From: Bradyrhizobium sp. CB1650
Lineage (GTDB): Bacteria > Pseudomonadota > Alphaproteobacteria > Rhizobiales > Xanthobacteraceae
DNA length: 64,000 nt
Assembly (NCBI RefSeq): GCF_029761915.1
Contig: NZ_CP121695.1
Span: 6,725,501-6,789,500 of the forward strand
Direction: 5' to 3'
In this document: positions 43,607 through 53,012 of the stretch, one piece after another
Numbering within the stretch: position 1 is the stretch's first letter
Layout of the letters: every line of letters begins with the position of its first letter
Notes under the pieces: generated by a model
Databases searched by the model: none
What the model saw: only the letters and a program-made list of their open reading frames with translations
What the model was told of the DNA's origin: nothing
Made by a program: the position numbers and the translations under genes

Positions 43607-43913
43607 GTTGTCCTCCTCATCTTTGCATTCTCAAATCAAAAGGGGTCACTGGGGGTCGAATTGCTCTGCGTGTCGATGGTTCCGTCGGGTTGACGACACC
43701 GTTGCGGCTTGAGGTTAGTGGCGCGGCGGGGCAGGTCTAATCGAGCGTCGAGGTCCGTTCAGGGTCTTGGTTGTGTGCAAACGGATAGGTCGGCACGCGG
43801 CCGTGGTCGCCAATCACTGCAGGCGGACGATGTTCTCGCGTCGGATCGTCCAATGACCGCCCAAAGTAGGTATCGCGACGCGGTATTGCGCTTTTGGACG
43901 CACTTTCCGGCCT
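43607..43913. other. 307-base region between DUF1330 and the IS1182-type transposase
   Basis: This should contain the DUF1330 promoter and one end of the insertion sequence. I could not match a terminal inverted repeat with the region right of 45359. No gene was seen. Confidence 0.35.
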
Positions 43914-45359
43914 TCAGGCGGCGCGGATGGCTGCAATGAGGCTCGGTTTGCCGACGATGTTCATCACCCGTGTGAGGTTATAGGCGAGAACATGCAGCGC
44001 CATCTCGGCGGCGACGTTCCGTAGGCGCTTCATCAGGAAGTGGGTCGCACCCATACGGGCTTTGATCGTGCCGAAGGGATGCTCGACCGTCTCGCGCCGC
44101 GTCCGCATGGCGTCGGGATTGGAATCGAGCCGTCTCTGGACCTCCTCGACCACATGCTCATGCTCCCAGCGCGTGACGCGGCGCTCCTTGGACGGCGTAC
44201 ATTGGCTCTTGATCGCGCAGCCTTGGCACGCCGCTGTCGACCAGTAACGGCGCAGCGTCATTCCATGCTCGATGTTGGTGTAGTGATAGGGCAGCAGCTG
44301 GCCGGATGGGCAGCGGTAGACGTCCTCATCAGGCAGGTAGGCGAAGTCCTGTTTGCTGAACCGGCCCTCCGCCTTGGCGTTCGACGTCATGGGCTTGGGC
44401 AAGGTGACTGCAACGCCAGCCTCTTCGCAGGCTAATATCTCCTCTCCGTCGAAGTAGCCACGGTCGGCGACCGCCTCGAGTTTGTCCACTTCGAGCACTT
44501 CTTTGGCTTGCTTCGACATCCGAGCAAGCTGCCCACGGTCGTTGCCTACGTTTATGACGTCGTGCGCAACAATCAGATGGTGTTCAGTGTCCACCGCGAC
44601 CTGGACATTGTAGCCGACGACACCTGATCCGCGTCCGCTGGTGGCCATCGAACGGGCATCCGGATCGGTGAGCGATAACTGTTGATCTGGCGTGTTGCGC
44701 ATCTGCGCATCAAGCACTTCCAGGCGGCTCATCTCCTGCTTCAGCCGAGCGATCTTTTCCTTGATCCTCATCGTCTTGATGCTGATCGCTTCCGATGGCT
44801 CCTGCCGATCGGCACTATCGAGTTGACGCAGATATCGGCCGACGCTTTCCTCGATCTGCGCCATCCGCCTCGCCATCTTGGCATGCGTGAAGTTGCGGTC
44901 GCGGTTGTTCACCGCCTTGAACTTGCTGCCGTCGATTGCGACGCTTGGGGACTGCAACAGGCCCATTTGCCGGCATAGTGCAATGAACTTCGCACAAACC
45001 TTCCGGATCGCCGCACCATTGTCCTTCCGGAAATCGGCGATCGTCTTATGATCGGGAGCCAGGCGGCCGATCAGCCACATCACCTCGATATTGCGGCACG
45101 CCTCACGTTCCAGTCGGCGACTGGACTGTACCCGATTGAGATAACCGTAAATGTAAAGCTTCAGAAGGACTGCCGGATGATAGGAGGGCCGGCCCGTCTC
45201 CTTGGCGATCACACCCTCAAACCCCAGTCCATGCAGGTCGAGCGCCTCGACGAACACATCGATCACGTGGACCGTGTTGTCCTCGCTTACCCAATCCTCC
45301 AGGCATTCCGGCAAGAGCGTCAGCTGGGATCTGTCCGCGCCTTCAACGAAGCGTCCCAT
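43914..45359 (-). CDS. IS1182-family transposase
   Basis: The 481-residue transposase appears complete. The N-terminal domain has RPSYHPAVLLKLYIYGYLNR and RNIEVMWLIGRLAPDHKTIADF. The DDE catalytic domain shows VAIDGSKFKAVNN, VGYNVQVAVDTEHHLIV and VADRGYFDGEE, and a Cys-rich insertion (CPSGQLLPYH..CQGCAIKSQC) is typical of the family. The C-terminal EHPFGTIKARMGATHFLMKR supplies the last acidic residue. Element ends were not resolved. It lies back to back with the IS110 gene, 156 bases apart, so one may have inserted beside the other. Confidence 0.92.
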   Translation of the reverse strand: MGRFVEGADRSQLTLLPECLEDWVSEDNTVHVIDVFVEALDLHGLGFEGVIAKETGRPSYHPAVLLKLYIYGYLNRVQSSRRLEREACRNIEVMWLIGRLAPDHKTIADFRKDNGAAIRKVCAKFIALCRQMGLLQSPSVAIDGSKFKAVNNRDRNFTHAKMARRMAQIEESVGRYLRQLDSADRQEPSEAISIKTMRIKEKIARLKQEMSRLEVLDAQMRNTPDQQLSLTDPDARSMATSGRGSGVVGYNVQVAVDTEHHLIVAHDVINVGNDRGQLARMSKQAKEVLEVDKLEAVADRGYFDGEEILACEEAGVAVTLPKPMTSNAKAEGRFSKQDFAYLPDEDVYRCPSGQLLPYHYTNIEHGMTLRRYWSTAACQGCAIKSQCTPSKERRVTRWEHEHVVEEVQRRLDSNPDAMRTRRETVEHPFGTIKARMGATHFLMKRLRNVAAEMALHVLAYNLTRVMNIVGKPSLIAAIRAA

Positions 45360-45515
45360 CCGTATCCCCCATCAGGAAACGGAGGAATCGTACCTGACTC
45401 GTGGCTTTTCACACATGGGGTAATTCCGGGCCAGAGCCATACTGAGGCTCTGCGAATCGGCTCTTCAGGAATCGATGAGGCTCACCTCTTGGGCCCCGCA
45501 AACAGGAGAGCTGCA

Positions 45516-46556
45516 ATGGAGCATTATGTCGGACTGGACGTGTCGCTGAAGCTAACAGCGATCTGCATTGTTGATCGAACGGGAAAGATCCGACGTGAAG
45601 GAACAGTTCATTCCGACCCGGAAGCGATCGCAGCTTTCATCAAATCGAACGCTCCGCATGTCGCGCGGATCGGACTCGAAACCGGAGCAACATCGACATG
45701 GCTGTGGACTGAGTTGAAGAAGTTGGGGCTGCCCGTCATCTGCATCGACGCCAGGCACGCCAAGGCCGTCTTGAAAATGCAGATCAACAAGAGCGATCGC
45801 AACGATGCCGTAGGCATCGCCCGCATCATGCAATGTGGATGGTACAAGGAGGTGTGCGTCAAAGACCTCGACAGTCACGCGGTCAAGGCTCTCTTGGCGA
45901 GCCGGGCTCTGCTTGTCAAGGTCAAGCGGGATCTCGAGAATCAAGTCCGTGGGCTCTTGAAGAACCTTGGGCTTGTTATTGGCCCAGCGAAGATGAACGC
46001 ATTCGCATTGCGTGCTGAAGAGCTTACCGAAGATCGGCCGGAACTCGCCGTTGCGGTAGCGCCGCTACTCACCGCCCGAGTGGCCATCGAGCAGCAGATT
46101 GCGGATCTCGACCGTAAGGTCATGAAGCTTGCGCGCAACGATGCTCAAGTGCGACAGTTCATGACGGCCCCTGGCATCGGTCCTGTCACGGCTCTTTGCT
46201 TTCTTGCAACGATCGATGACCCTACGCGCTTTAGAAGGTCAAGAAGCGTCGGAGCCTATGTCGGATTAACGACCCGACGGTACGCTTCCGGCGAGATCGA
46301 CTGGACAGGTCGAATCTCGAAGTGTGGCGACAAGATGTTGCGCAGCTATCTCTACGAAGCAGCCAACGTACTTCTCACTCGCGTAGCAAAATGGTCAGCG
46401 CTCAAAGCCTGGGGCCTTCGGCTCGCGAAACGAAGCGGGCTGCGGAAGGCCAAGGTTGCCGTTGCCCGAAAACTTGCTGTCATTCTCCACCGGATGTGGG
46501 TTGATGGTACCGACTTCAAATGGTCATCAAAGGAGACTGCCGACCAAACAGCATAA
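45516..46556 (+). CDS. IS110-family transposase
   Basis: The protein has 346 residues from ATG 45516, with AGGAG upstream. The N-terminal DEDD-type catalytic domain has YVGLDVSLKLTAICIVD, RIGLETGATSTWLW and VICIDARHAKAVLKM with NKSDRNDAVGIA. The C-terminal transposase-20 domain has MTAPGIGPVTALCFLATIDD and SVGAYVGLTTRRYASGE, with the conserved Ser in the RISKCGDKMLRSYLYEAA region. IS110 elements use a guide RNA from their non-coding end to choose targets. The 5' flank (about 45420-45515) is the likely place for such an RNA, but none was folded. The gene is intact. Confidence 0.92.
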   Translation: MEHYVGLDVSLKLTAICIVDRTGKIRREGTVHSDPEAIAAFIKSNAPHVARIGLETGATSTWLWTELKKLGLPVICIDARHAKAVLKMQINKSDRNDAVGIARIMQCGWYKEVCVKDLDSHAVKALLASRALLVKVKRDLENQVRGLLKNLGLVIGPAKMNAFALRAEELTEDRPELAVAVAPLLTARVAIEQQIADLDRKVMKLARNDAQVRQFMTAPGIGPVTALCFLATIDDPTRFRRSRSVGAYVGLTTRRYASGEIDWTGRISKCGDKMLRSYLYEAANVLLTRVAKWSALKAWGLRLAKRSGLRKAKVAVARKLAVILHRMWVDGTDFKWSSKETADQTA

Positions 46557-46858
46557 GACTATCGAAATCCCGCCGACCTACAGCGGGAGCTGATGTCCCT
46601 GCCGGGACGCTGGCGTTGGTGCGATCGCCCCTGGCTTTGCGATGCTCAAAAAAGCAAGCGCGCTTCACACATTGATCCGCCAACGTCATCCTACGCCATC
46701 ATGCGGAGGGCGTGCCCCTACCGCGGAGAGAACCATGAACCCGGCAAGGATGTGTATGGAGAGTCTTGACCGCAGGCCCGGAATTAGAGAACAGCCAGGG
46801 TCACGAGCAGACACATAGGCATCTCTGGCAGTGAGAGCCCATTCCCCACCCGCGGCAC
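46557..46858. other. 302-base region after the IS110 transposase
   Basis: It probably includes the 3' end of the IS110 element. Imperfect short hairpins occur near 46575-46615 (CGGGAGC..CCCTGCCGGGACG). No gene was seen. Confidence 0.35.
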
Positions 46859-47679
46859 TTAGACCGATCTCTCGGTCGAAATGCGATCGAGGCGCAGCCG
46901 GTGTCGCTGGTCCGTCGGCAGCCGTGCGCCACCGAGAACAGCAACCAGCGTTCCGAGGCCGGTCCCACCAGCGATCAGGAACATAATCAGCAGTTGATAT
47001 TTTTACCGCGTCGCCCGGTTCGACGCCCGCAGGAATCTGACCGGTCATCATCCCCGGCAAGGAAACGAGGCCGATCGCCGCCATGCTGCTCACGATCGGC
47101 ATGAAGCCGCTTCTCAAGGCCTCCCGTATGATCGGCAGCAGGGCTTGGTGTCGGTTGCCGCCGAGCGCAAGACGAGCTTCTACGGCGGCTCGCTCGCGCA
47201 CCAGTCTATTCGTCAGCACGTCCGGGCCCAGGCTTATCCCGGTCATGGTATTACTCAGGATCATGCCCAGCAAAGGCAGCGTATAGCGCGGATGATACCA
47301 GGGATCCGGCCGTAGCTCCGTCAGGAGCGCGAGCATCGTGACGGTACCGGCGGCGAGCAGCGTGCATCCCGCGCCCAAGCCGTAGCTCCAGATGCCGGGC
47401 AGGCGCCGCTTCTGCCGCGCGACAATTTCACTAGACAATTTCACTAGATGCGAAGAGAACCATGATCGAGGCGGCGAGCGCGGTCCAGAGCGGGGACACC
47501 GCGGCAAACAGGAACGTCAGCACATATCCGACGAGCACCAGCTGAACGACCATGCGCACGGTCGCGATGGCCAATTGTTTCTCGAGCTTGAGGCGGAGGA
47601 CGAGCGAGAGAACGCCGTCCATAGCGACAAGGAGCGCGGGTAGGGCCAGATCGCCGTACGAAAGCTGGATGTAGGTCAC
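46859..47679 (-). pseudogene. second FetB-like permease gene, frameshifted
   Basis: Starting at GTG 47679 (GAGGA upstream), the frame reads VTYIQLSYGDLALPALLVAM with FetB-type membrane segments, up to VLFASSEIV where it stops. A 13-bp tandem duplication at 47421-47446 causes the shift. The next frame continues RRLPGIWSYGLGAGCTLLAA and LPLLGMILSNTMTGISLGPD up to GVEPGDAVK. A second shift in a run of five A residues precedes YQLLIMFLIAGGTGLGTLVA, ending at 46859. Without the two lesions the protein would be a normal permease. No companion ATPase was found. Confidence 0.8.
47421..47446. repeat. 13-bp tandem duplication inside the broken fetB-like gene
   Basis: GACAATTTCACTA occurs twice in direct succession. 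Removing one copy restores the frame across the SSEIV codons. This looks like a replication-slippage event and is too long for a typical base-calling error. Confidence 0.85.
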
Positions 47680-48005
47680 GGCCGGCCGTCCTCGATGACG
47701 CCATCGGGACCCATCGCAAAAATCCTTGAGCCGCATTTCTCAAGAGTGGAGGCATAGATGAGCAACGAACCGAACTCTGGTAAGCTCGGGGATGTCCGGA
47801 ATCGCTTCGGTTGTCCTTCTGAGCTCTGGACCGACAACAGTACCGCGGCGAGCAAGTGCGAACTGGTTCACAATCGGCACCACGCAAGACTACGGTGTCC
47901 TGGACTGTCTCACCAGTATCCCCCTACTCGCAGTAGCTCGCTGCGGCTACTAACCACCAGGAATCGATAATTTGACGCACGCGTGCTGACACCTTTCATG
48001 GCTGC
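47680..48005. other. 326-base region with a possible gene end
   Basis: On the minus strand, codons just before the fetB-like start read RIFAMGPDGVIEDGR, which could be the end of another lost gene. A small dyad GTAGCTCGCTGCGGCTAC lies near 47933-47950. No gene can be supported. Confidence 0.35.
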
Positions 48006-48263
48006 ATGAGACATCAGAAAATCAGCTTCGGCGAGATGCGCGAAATGGGCGTGCGCTGCGCGCTGGGCTATTGCGCCGACTATCATTGTAGCCACTTGGT
48101 CGCCCTGATCGCCGATCGCTGACCGGATGGATTAAGCCTGTCGGAAATCGAGCCGCGCTTCACCTGCAGCGCCTGTGGGCGCCGCAGCGCGGATGTTCGG
48201 CCGGACTTCAACTGGAATAAGCCCGCGGTCCCGTCCATGGGCTATCGAAAAATGAGGGCTTAG
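48006..48263 (+). pseudogene. small zinc-ribbon-like rhizobial protein with an in-frame stop
   Basis: From ATG 48006 the frame reads MRHQKISFGEMREMGVRC and LGYCADYHCSHLVALIADR, then TGA at 48120-48122 where the copy at 39527 has TGG (Trp). It continues in the same frame PDGLSLSEIEPRFTCSACGR and VRPDFNWNKP to MGYRKMRA, ending at TAG. A single base change would restore an 85-residue protein. The Cys pairs CADYHC and CSAC suggest a zinc ribbon. An unsuppressed stop makes it a pseudogene. Confidence 0.7.
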
Positions 48264-48364
48264 GCCCTCGGGTCCGATCGCGCGCGAGCCGACTGGAGAG
48301 GAGTGGGCCGGCGGTCCAAGGCCCGGGCGCACGAGGCTGACCAGATCGCCCGAGCGTCGCAGCG

Positions 48365-48616
48365 CTAGCCGGGGGTATACGACACCACCCGATCAAACGC
48401 ATCGAGCGCCGCATCAGTCGCCAAATTCACCATCTGTCGGTAAGCGGCTTCGCTAAACTGAGTGAAGCTATCCCGGATAGCGGCGGCTAGCTCTTCCTCG
48501 GTCACCGATGAACGACCCGGCATTGTTCGTCCGGTGAGCAGACTATATAAATTCAGGCGGTAGACTTCGGCCGCAACTTGCCAAGCCCAATCTTCGAGAT
48601 TTAACTTTTCGATCAT
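48365..48616 (-). CDS. small hypothetical protein
   Basis: The protein has 83 residues from ATG 48616; the frame is open to 48727, but upstream residues look non-coding. The sequence MIEKLNLEDWAWQVAAEVYR, then LNLYSLLTGRTMPGRSSVTE and FSEAAYRQMVNLATDAALDA, is helical and acidic. No domain or signal is recognised, and the ribosome site is weak. The even distribution of hydrophobic residues supports a folded helical protein. Confidence 0.5.
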   Translation of the reverse strand: MIEKLNLEDWAWQVAAEVYRLNLYSLLTGRTMPGRSSVTEEELAAAIRDSFTQFSEAAYRQMVNLATDAALDAFDRVVSYTPG

Positions 48617-48767
48617 CAGGTACCCGCGTGCAAATCGGTAGGGCGCCGCGGAACGTCCAGATAAGCGATGAGGCTTGTTAAGAAAACCAACCGAAAGGTT
48701 GGTGCACCGTCCGCTCAGGTTGCGCATTCACCGGTGCCCATCGCAATACAGGACGAACGGCCTTGGG

Positions 48768-49427
48768 TCAGCCGCTCCTTGGGACCTTCCGATCCTGGGT
48801 GTAACCCCTTAAGGCGGGCCGTCGTTTCGGACCCCGATCTCTAAATTCGAACAGCAGTGCGAATACCGGCCGGATCATTCCTTCCAGCACCGTCCGAGAA
48901 GGGTCGATCCGCGCGAAGACGCGGATACCCAGTAGCTCGCCCAATAGCATCCGAGCCAGGTCTTCCTTCGCCTGCGACGTTGTAACCGTACCAGCCCGCT
49001 GTCCGGCAGCCACGCTGCGTAGGAAGAAGCCTTCGACCTCGCTCAAAAACGTGTTCACGATCTGGTGGAAGTCCCGGTCCTCGTGAACGTTCTCCAACGT
49101 CGAGTTGACGAGCAGACAACCTCTTTTCCGCTTGTCGGTCACAGACCGGTCGATGATTTCGCCAAAGAAAGCGCGGATAGCCTCGGCCGGCCCCACGGTG
49201 CTCTCAAGGCGGCGTATCCGCTCGCGGAATGTCTGCTCCAGGTACCGGTTCAGCGCACTCCGGTAGAGGGTCCGCTTATCTCCGAACGCGTTGTAGAGGC
49301 TCGCGCCGGCGATGCCCATCTCGTCCGCGAGTTCCCGAACCGAGGTGGCCTCATAGCCGCTCAGCCAGAAGCGCTGGATGGCAGCATCCAGCACGGCGGC
49401 TTCGTCGAACTCTCGGGGTCTGGCCAT
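48768..49427 (-). CDS. TetR/AcrR-family regulator of the glutathione transferase/SDR operon
   Basis: The 219-residue protein has a complete N-terminal helix-turn-helix: MARPREFDEAAVLDAAIQRF and SVRELADEMGIAGASLYNAF with GDKRTLYRSAL. The ligand-binding part contains IIDRSVTDKRKRGCLLVNST, as in the AcuR/NemR-like group, which often senses reactive electrophiles. One Cys (in KRGCLLV) may be a sensor; this is inference. The divergent glutathione transferase gene starts 246 bases away with the dyad TAGATC-N4-GATCTA between, so it is probably the repressor of that operon and itself. Confidence 0.88.
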   Translation of the reverse strand: MARPREFDEAAVLDAAIQRFWLSGYEATSVRELADEMGIAGASLYNAFGDKRTLYRSALNRYLEQTFRERIRRLESTVGPAEAIRAFFGEIIDRSVTDKRKRGCLLVNSTLENVHEDRDFHQIVNTFLSEVEGFFLRSVAAGQRAGTVTTSQAKEDLARMLLGELLGIRVFARIDPSRTVLEGMIRPVFALLFEFRDRGPKRRPALRGYTQDRKVPRSG

Positions 49428-49550
49428 GTCTATCCCGTTCGCCTTTATTTTTCCGGCCTTTCGGCCCTCTCCAATTGGGGCGTTGCTCCGGAGCGCCCTT
49501 GATTAGCACATCGATCCGTCAGCATTCCAGAGGTCGGACTCGACATATTG

Positions 49551-49566
49551 TAGATCGTATGATCTA
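49551..49566. promoter_or_regulatory. dyad TAGATC-N4-GATCTA between tetR and the glutathione transferase gene
   Basis: This perfect inverted repeat with a four-base spacer lies in the divergent promoter region, in an AT-rich patch about 120 bases from each gene. Spacing and position suit a TetR operator. Confidence 0.5.
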
Positions 49567-49672
49567 AAACAAACGCCCGCCGCTATCTCCCGCGCGGAGA
49601 AGGTCTTCTTCCCGCCACAGGACATTCTGGATCGACCGAACTAAAGATGCAGTCAATCGCGAGGAAATGACA

Positions 49673-50380
49673 ATGATCCGCTTCTACTTCCACCCGACAC
49701 CCAACCCCGCCAAAGTCGCGCTGATGCTTGAGGAGGCCGGTCTCCCCTACGAAGTGGTACCGGTCGACACCAGCAAAGGCGAGCAGCACACGCCCTCGTT
49801 CCGGGCAATCAATCCGAACGGCAAGGTGCCGGCTATCGTCGACACCGATGGCCCTGCTGGCAAGGAAGCACGCGTCTTCGATTCCACCGCAATTCTTCTC
49901 TATCTCGCGGAGAAGACCGGAAGCTTTCTAGGGTCCAAGGAAGATCGCCCCGAGCTATTGTCCTGGCTGATGTTCATCGCCTCGGGGCTTGGCCCCTTCT
50001 CGGGTCAGTCAGTTCATTTTCAGTTCGCCGCCCCAGATGGCCTCGATTACGCGAAGAACCGGTATCGGCGCGAAGCCGAACGGCACTACCAGGTGCTCAA
50101 TGACCATCTGGCCGGCCGCGAATTCATCGTCGGCAACACGTACACGATCGCGGACATGTCCGCATGGGGCTGGCTCGATCGCGCGTCCCGGGTCCTCAAA
50201 GGCGCCGATGATCCCCTTGGACCCTACCCTCACCTCCAACGCCTATTCCAGGCCATCGACGCGCGGCCAGCCGTCGCACGAGCACGCGCCGTCGGGAAGG
50301 ACCACGACTTCAAGAAGACCAACGACGAAGAAACGAAGCGGGCGCTCTTTCCCTCCAACTATTCGAAGGCGACGGGCTAA
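49673..50380 (+). CDS. glutathione S-transferase family protein (first)
   Basis: The protein has 235 residues from ATG 49673, which is seven bases from GAGGA; ATG 49667 is too close to that site. The thioredoxin-like domain reads MIRFYFHPTPNPAKVALMLE and NPNGKVPAIVDTDGP, then RVFDSTAILLYLAEKTGSFL, where Asp-Ser contacts glutathione. A helical C-terminal domain follows with REFIVGNTYTIADMSAWGW. It resembles the YfcG/YghU branch. It conjugates or reduces electrophiles with glutathione, and is co-transcribed with the SDR gene 40 bases on. A second member of the branch is at 62396. Confidence 0.88.
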   Translation: MIRFYFHPTPNPAKVALMLEEAGLPYEVVPVDTSKGEQHTPSFRAINPNGKVPAIVDTDGPAGKEARVFDSTAILLYLAEKTGSFLGSKEDRPELLSWLMFIASGLGPFSGQSVHFQFAAPDGLDYAKNRYRREAERHYQVLNDHLAGREFIVGNTYTIADMSAWGWLDRASRVLKGADDPLGPYPHLQRLFQAIDARPAVARARAVGKDHDFKKTNDEETKRALFPSNYSKATG

Positions 50381-50420
50381 TAAGAGGCCGCAAGCAAGAC
50401 TGACCGAAAGGAAAGCAGAC

Positions 50421-51224
50421 ATGAACCTGAAAGGGAAACGAGCGCTCATCACCGGCGGGTCCAGTGGAATTGGAATGGCGATCGCGGAAGCGATGCTGTC
50501 CAAAGGCGCGAAGGTCGTCATCAGCGCTCGCAGACAGGGCGTGCTCGCAACCGCGGTCGAAATGCTGAGCAAAACCGGCCCTGTCCAAGGGGTGGCCGCC
50601 GACGTAGCTACCGAAGAAGGCCGGGCAAAAATGCTTGCCGTCGCCAACGAAAAGCTAGGCGGGCTGGACGTGCTCGTGAACAATGCCGGCGGCGTCAGAG
50701 CCGGCCGCCTAGAAGAGACGAGCGAAGCCGACATCCGGACCATGATCGAGGTCGACCTGGTAGCGCCGATTATGCTGACGCGCGCCGCCCTACCGCTGCT
50801 GCGCGCCAGCGGAGACGGAATGGTGGTGAATGTCACTTCCGGGATCGCCTTGGTCGCGGCACCGTTCTATGGGACTTACGCCGCCGTTAAGGCGGGCCTG
50901 GCCAAATTCGGCGAGTCGCTCAGACGCGAGCTCAAGAACGAAGGCGTTCACGTGATGACCGTCTACCCGGGCGCGACCGAAACGCCAATGATGGCCTCGA
51001 ATCGCGCAGGTCCCGAACTCGGCTTCACGCGTGAACCCGCGTCAGCGGTCGCCGACGCCACGATCGCGGGCATGGAAGAAGCTTCATTCGAGGTGATCCG
51101 GGGCGGCGAAGCACGCACCAAGATGATTGCGCTGAACCGTGAGAATCCTGGCGCGCTCGACAAGCGCTTCGCCGACCTGAAGCCCGCGCTGCTTCTAGCG
51201 GTCCGTGATCATTCGGCGCTGTGA
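50421..51224 (+). CDS. short-chain dehydrogenase/reductase
   Basis: The protein has 267 residues from ATG 50421, with AAAGGAAA upstream. The cofactor motif TGGSSGIG (residues 10-17) and NNAG are present. Catalytic Tyr153 and Lys157 lie in YGTYAAVKAG, with the Ser in NVTSGIAL. The C-terminal part includes YPGATETPMM. It reduces a carbonyl or oxidises an alcohol with NAD(P). It follows the glutathione transferase gene in the TetR-flanked operon; its substrate is unknown, but the context suggests aldehydes or quinones. Confidence 0.9.
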   Translation: MNLKGKRALITGGSSGIGMAIAEAMLSKGAKVVISARRQGVLATAVEMLSKTGPVQGVAADVATEEGRAKMLAVANEKLGGLDVLVNNAGGVRAGRLEETSEADIRTMIEVDLVAPIMLTRAALPLLRASGDGMVVNVTSGIALVAAPFYGTYAAVKAGLAKFGESLRRELKNEGVHVMTVYPGATETPMMASNRAGPELGFTREPASAVADATIAGMEEASFEVIRGGEARTKMIALNRENPGALDKRFADLKPALLLAVRDHSAL

Positions 51225-51503
51225 ATTGCAAGACTTCCCCCGGCGCCGAAGGCGGCCCTCCCGCGCCGGATCTCGGACAGATGCCATCAGGCGCCGCTTG
51301 ATTAAAGACATAAAGTGCTATGGCTTCCGCACCCAGGTCCACCTCGCAACCAAGCGATCGAGGTTACACCCGGCGGAGTGACCGCGGAATGAAGTGCTTT
51401 TCGGTAGTGTGCGGAAAGTTCTGCAAAAGCTGAGAGGCTGAAGCGGTCATGGTAAGTCCGGTGGTTGTGAAGATCACCGCTCGTAGAGGAGCTTGGACCC
51501 ACC

Positions 51504-51810
51504 ATGACCGCGACAAAAGATTGGGACGGATGTATCTGCCGTCAAACAGCTTTTGGCGTTGGACCAGGAGTTCCTGAAGCCGCTGATCCAGGCGGCGGTG
51601 CAGGAGACGCTCGAGGCCGAGATGACCGAGGCGTTGGGCGCCGAGAAGAGCGAGCGGAGCGAGGGACGGCTCGGCTACCGTTCGGGCTACTATACGCGCG
51701 TATTGATCACCCGGGTCGGCAAGCTGGAGCTGCGGGTGCCACAGGATCGAGCTGGGTGGTTCTCGACCGAGTTGTTCGAACGCTATCAGCGCTCGGAGAA
51801 GGCGCTCGTT
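51504..51810 (+). mobile_element. IS256-family transposase remnant
   Basis: From ATG 51504 (MTATK) a shift near 51520 leads into IGTDVSAVKQLLALDQEFLK, PLIQAAVQETLEAEMTEALG and GRLGYRSGYYTRVLITRVGK, up to RYQRSEKALV at 51810. This is the N-terminal quarter of an IS256-type transposase. The rest, including the catalytic residues, is gone. The fragment runs straight into the 3' end of a decayed patatin-like gene on the other strand, marking a deletion or insertion boundary. It cannot transpose. Confidence 0.8.
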
Positions 51811-52936
51811 CGGCCTCGTGAAGGATTACGCCCGCCAGCAGATCGAACTTGCCGACCCAGGGCTTGCGCGCGAGCACCGCTCTCGTGTGGGCGTAGCCTG
51901 CGTCCCAACGGTTTTTGATGTTGGAGGTGCTGAAATCAACGTCCTTGGTCTGGACCTCGTGATTGCGCTGCGGCGCCAGCAATTGCACCAGGTGCATCCG
52001 GATCTGACAGCCGTAGCTGATGAGTTCGCGCACTTCCGGCCGGTCGCGTTCGGTCTCGGGCAATCGCGCTGCGAGCTCGTTGATGACGTGTCGCAGCCGG
52101 TGCGCCTGCTCGGATCGCGTGATCTGGCTTGCGATCCGGCTGGAGTATTGGACATCCTTCTGACGGTTGAGAACCTCCGCCATGGTGGTCGGCTCGCCAC
52201 CGAGGGATTCCAGAGGTGGACAGTGAAGATGAGCGAATCCCGGCGCGGGTCGTCGTCGAGCACGACTTCTGTCGGCGTGTTCGAGAGGATGCCGCCATCC
52301 CAATACGGCTCGCCATCGACGCGCGCCGCGGGGAACGCCGGCGGCGGTGCACCGGATGCCATGATGTGCTTGACACCGAGCTTGCAGTGCCGGCTGTCGA
52401 AATAAGTCATCCGGCTGGTGCGTACGTGCGACGCCCCGACCGTCAGGCGCAGGCTCCCCCGGTTGATCAGATCGAAGTCGACGAGTTCAGAGAGCGTGGC
52501 CTCGAGCGGCGCCGTCGAGTAGTAGCGTGCTCCGGGAAGTCGCCGGCGTGGGCGAGCGGATTGGGCGCGAAGAAGCCGGGTATCCCGCGCGTCAGGGTCC
52601 TCCAGTACGACCATTTGTCGGCGAATCCCGGCAGCGCGCCGCCGAAGTCCCATTCGGGCTCGCCCTGCACCCTGCTCCAGAACTCCTTCAACCTCGGCAG
52701 ACGGTCCTGCCGCGCGTTCCCAGCGATCAGGCTGGCGTTGATGGCTCCGTGGAAGTGCCGACGATCCAGTCCGGCTCGATGTCGGCCTCATGCAAAGCCT
52801 GGTACACGCCGGCCCGGTCGGCGCCGAGCGCACCGCCGCCCTGCAGCACGAGCACGATTTGGCCCGGCATACTGGCCAAGTCCAAAGTTCGGGTTGCTGA
52901 CGTAGCCGGCGTCTGATGCTCGATCGGGTATTCCAT
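51811..52936 (-). pseudogene. patatin-like phospholipase, multiple frameshifts
   Basis: From ATG 52936 (GGAGG upstream), the start includes MPGQIVLVLQGGGALGADRA and DWIVGTS, where the lipase Ser motif would be GTSxG. There a base is lost and the next frame gives INASLIAGNARQDRLPRLKE and PGFFAPNPLAHAGDF. A second shift leads to YYSTAPLEATLSELVDFDLI and the catalytic-Asp region YWDGGILSNTPTEVV. A third leads to EPTTMAEVLNRQKDVQYSSR and KFDLLAGVILHEA, at the IS256 junction. Nearly the whole gene is present but not translatable. Confidence 0.8.
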
Positions 52937-53012
52937 CGGAGGCCTCCTGCTTCCAATTTGCCGGAATGCGCCCGCCGCGCCCGATTGAGGCACACGGGCG
53001 GTCCGTGCTTTT

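Noticed and set aside
45420..45515. Guide RNA of the IS110 element
   Set aside because: Some IS110 elements encode such an RNA in this position, but I could not fold it or identify target-matching loops, so it is not listed as a feature.
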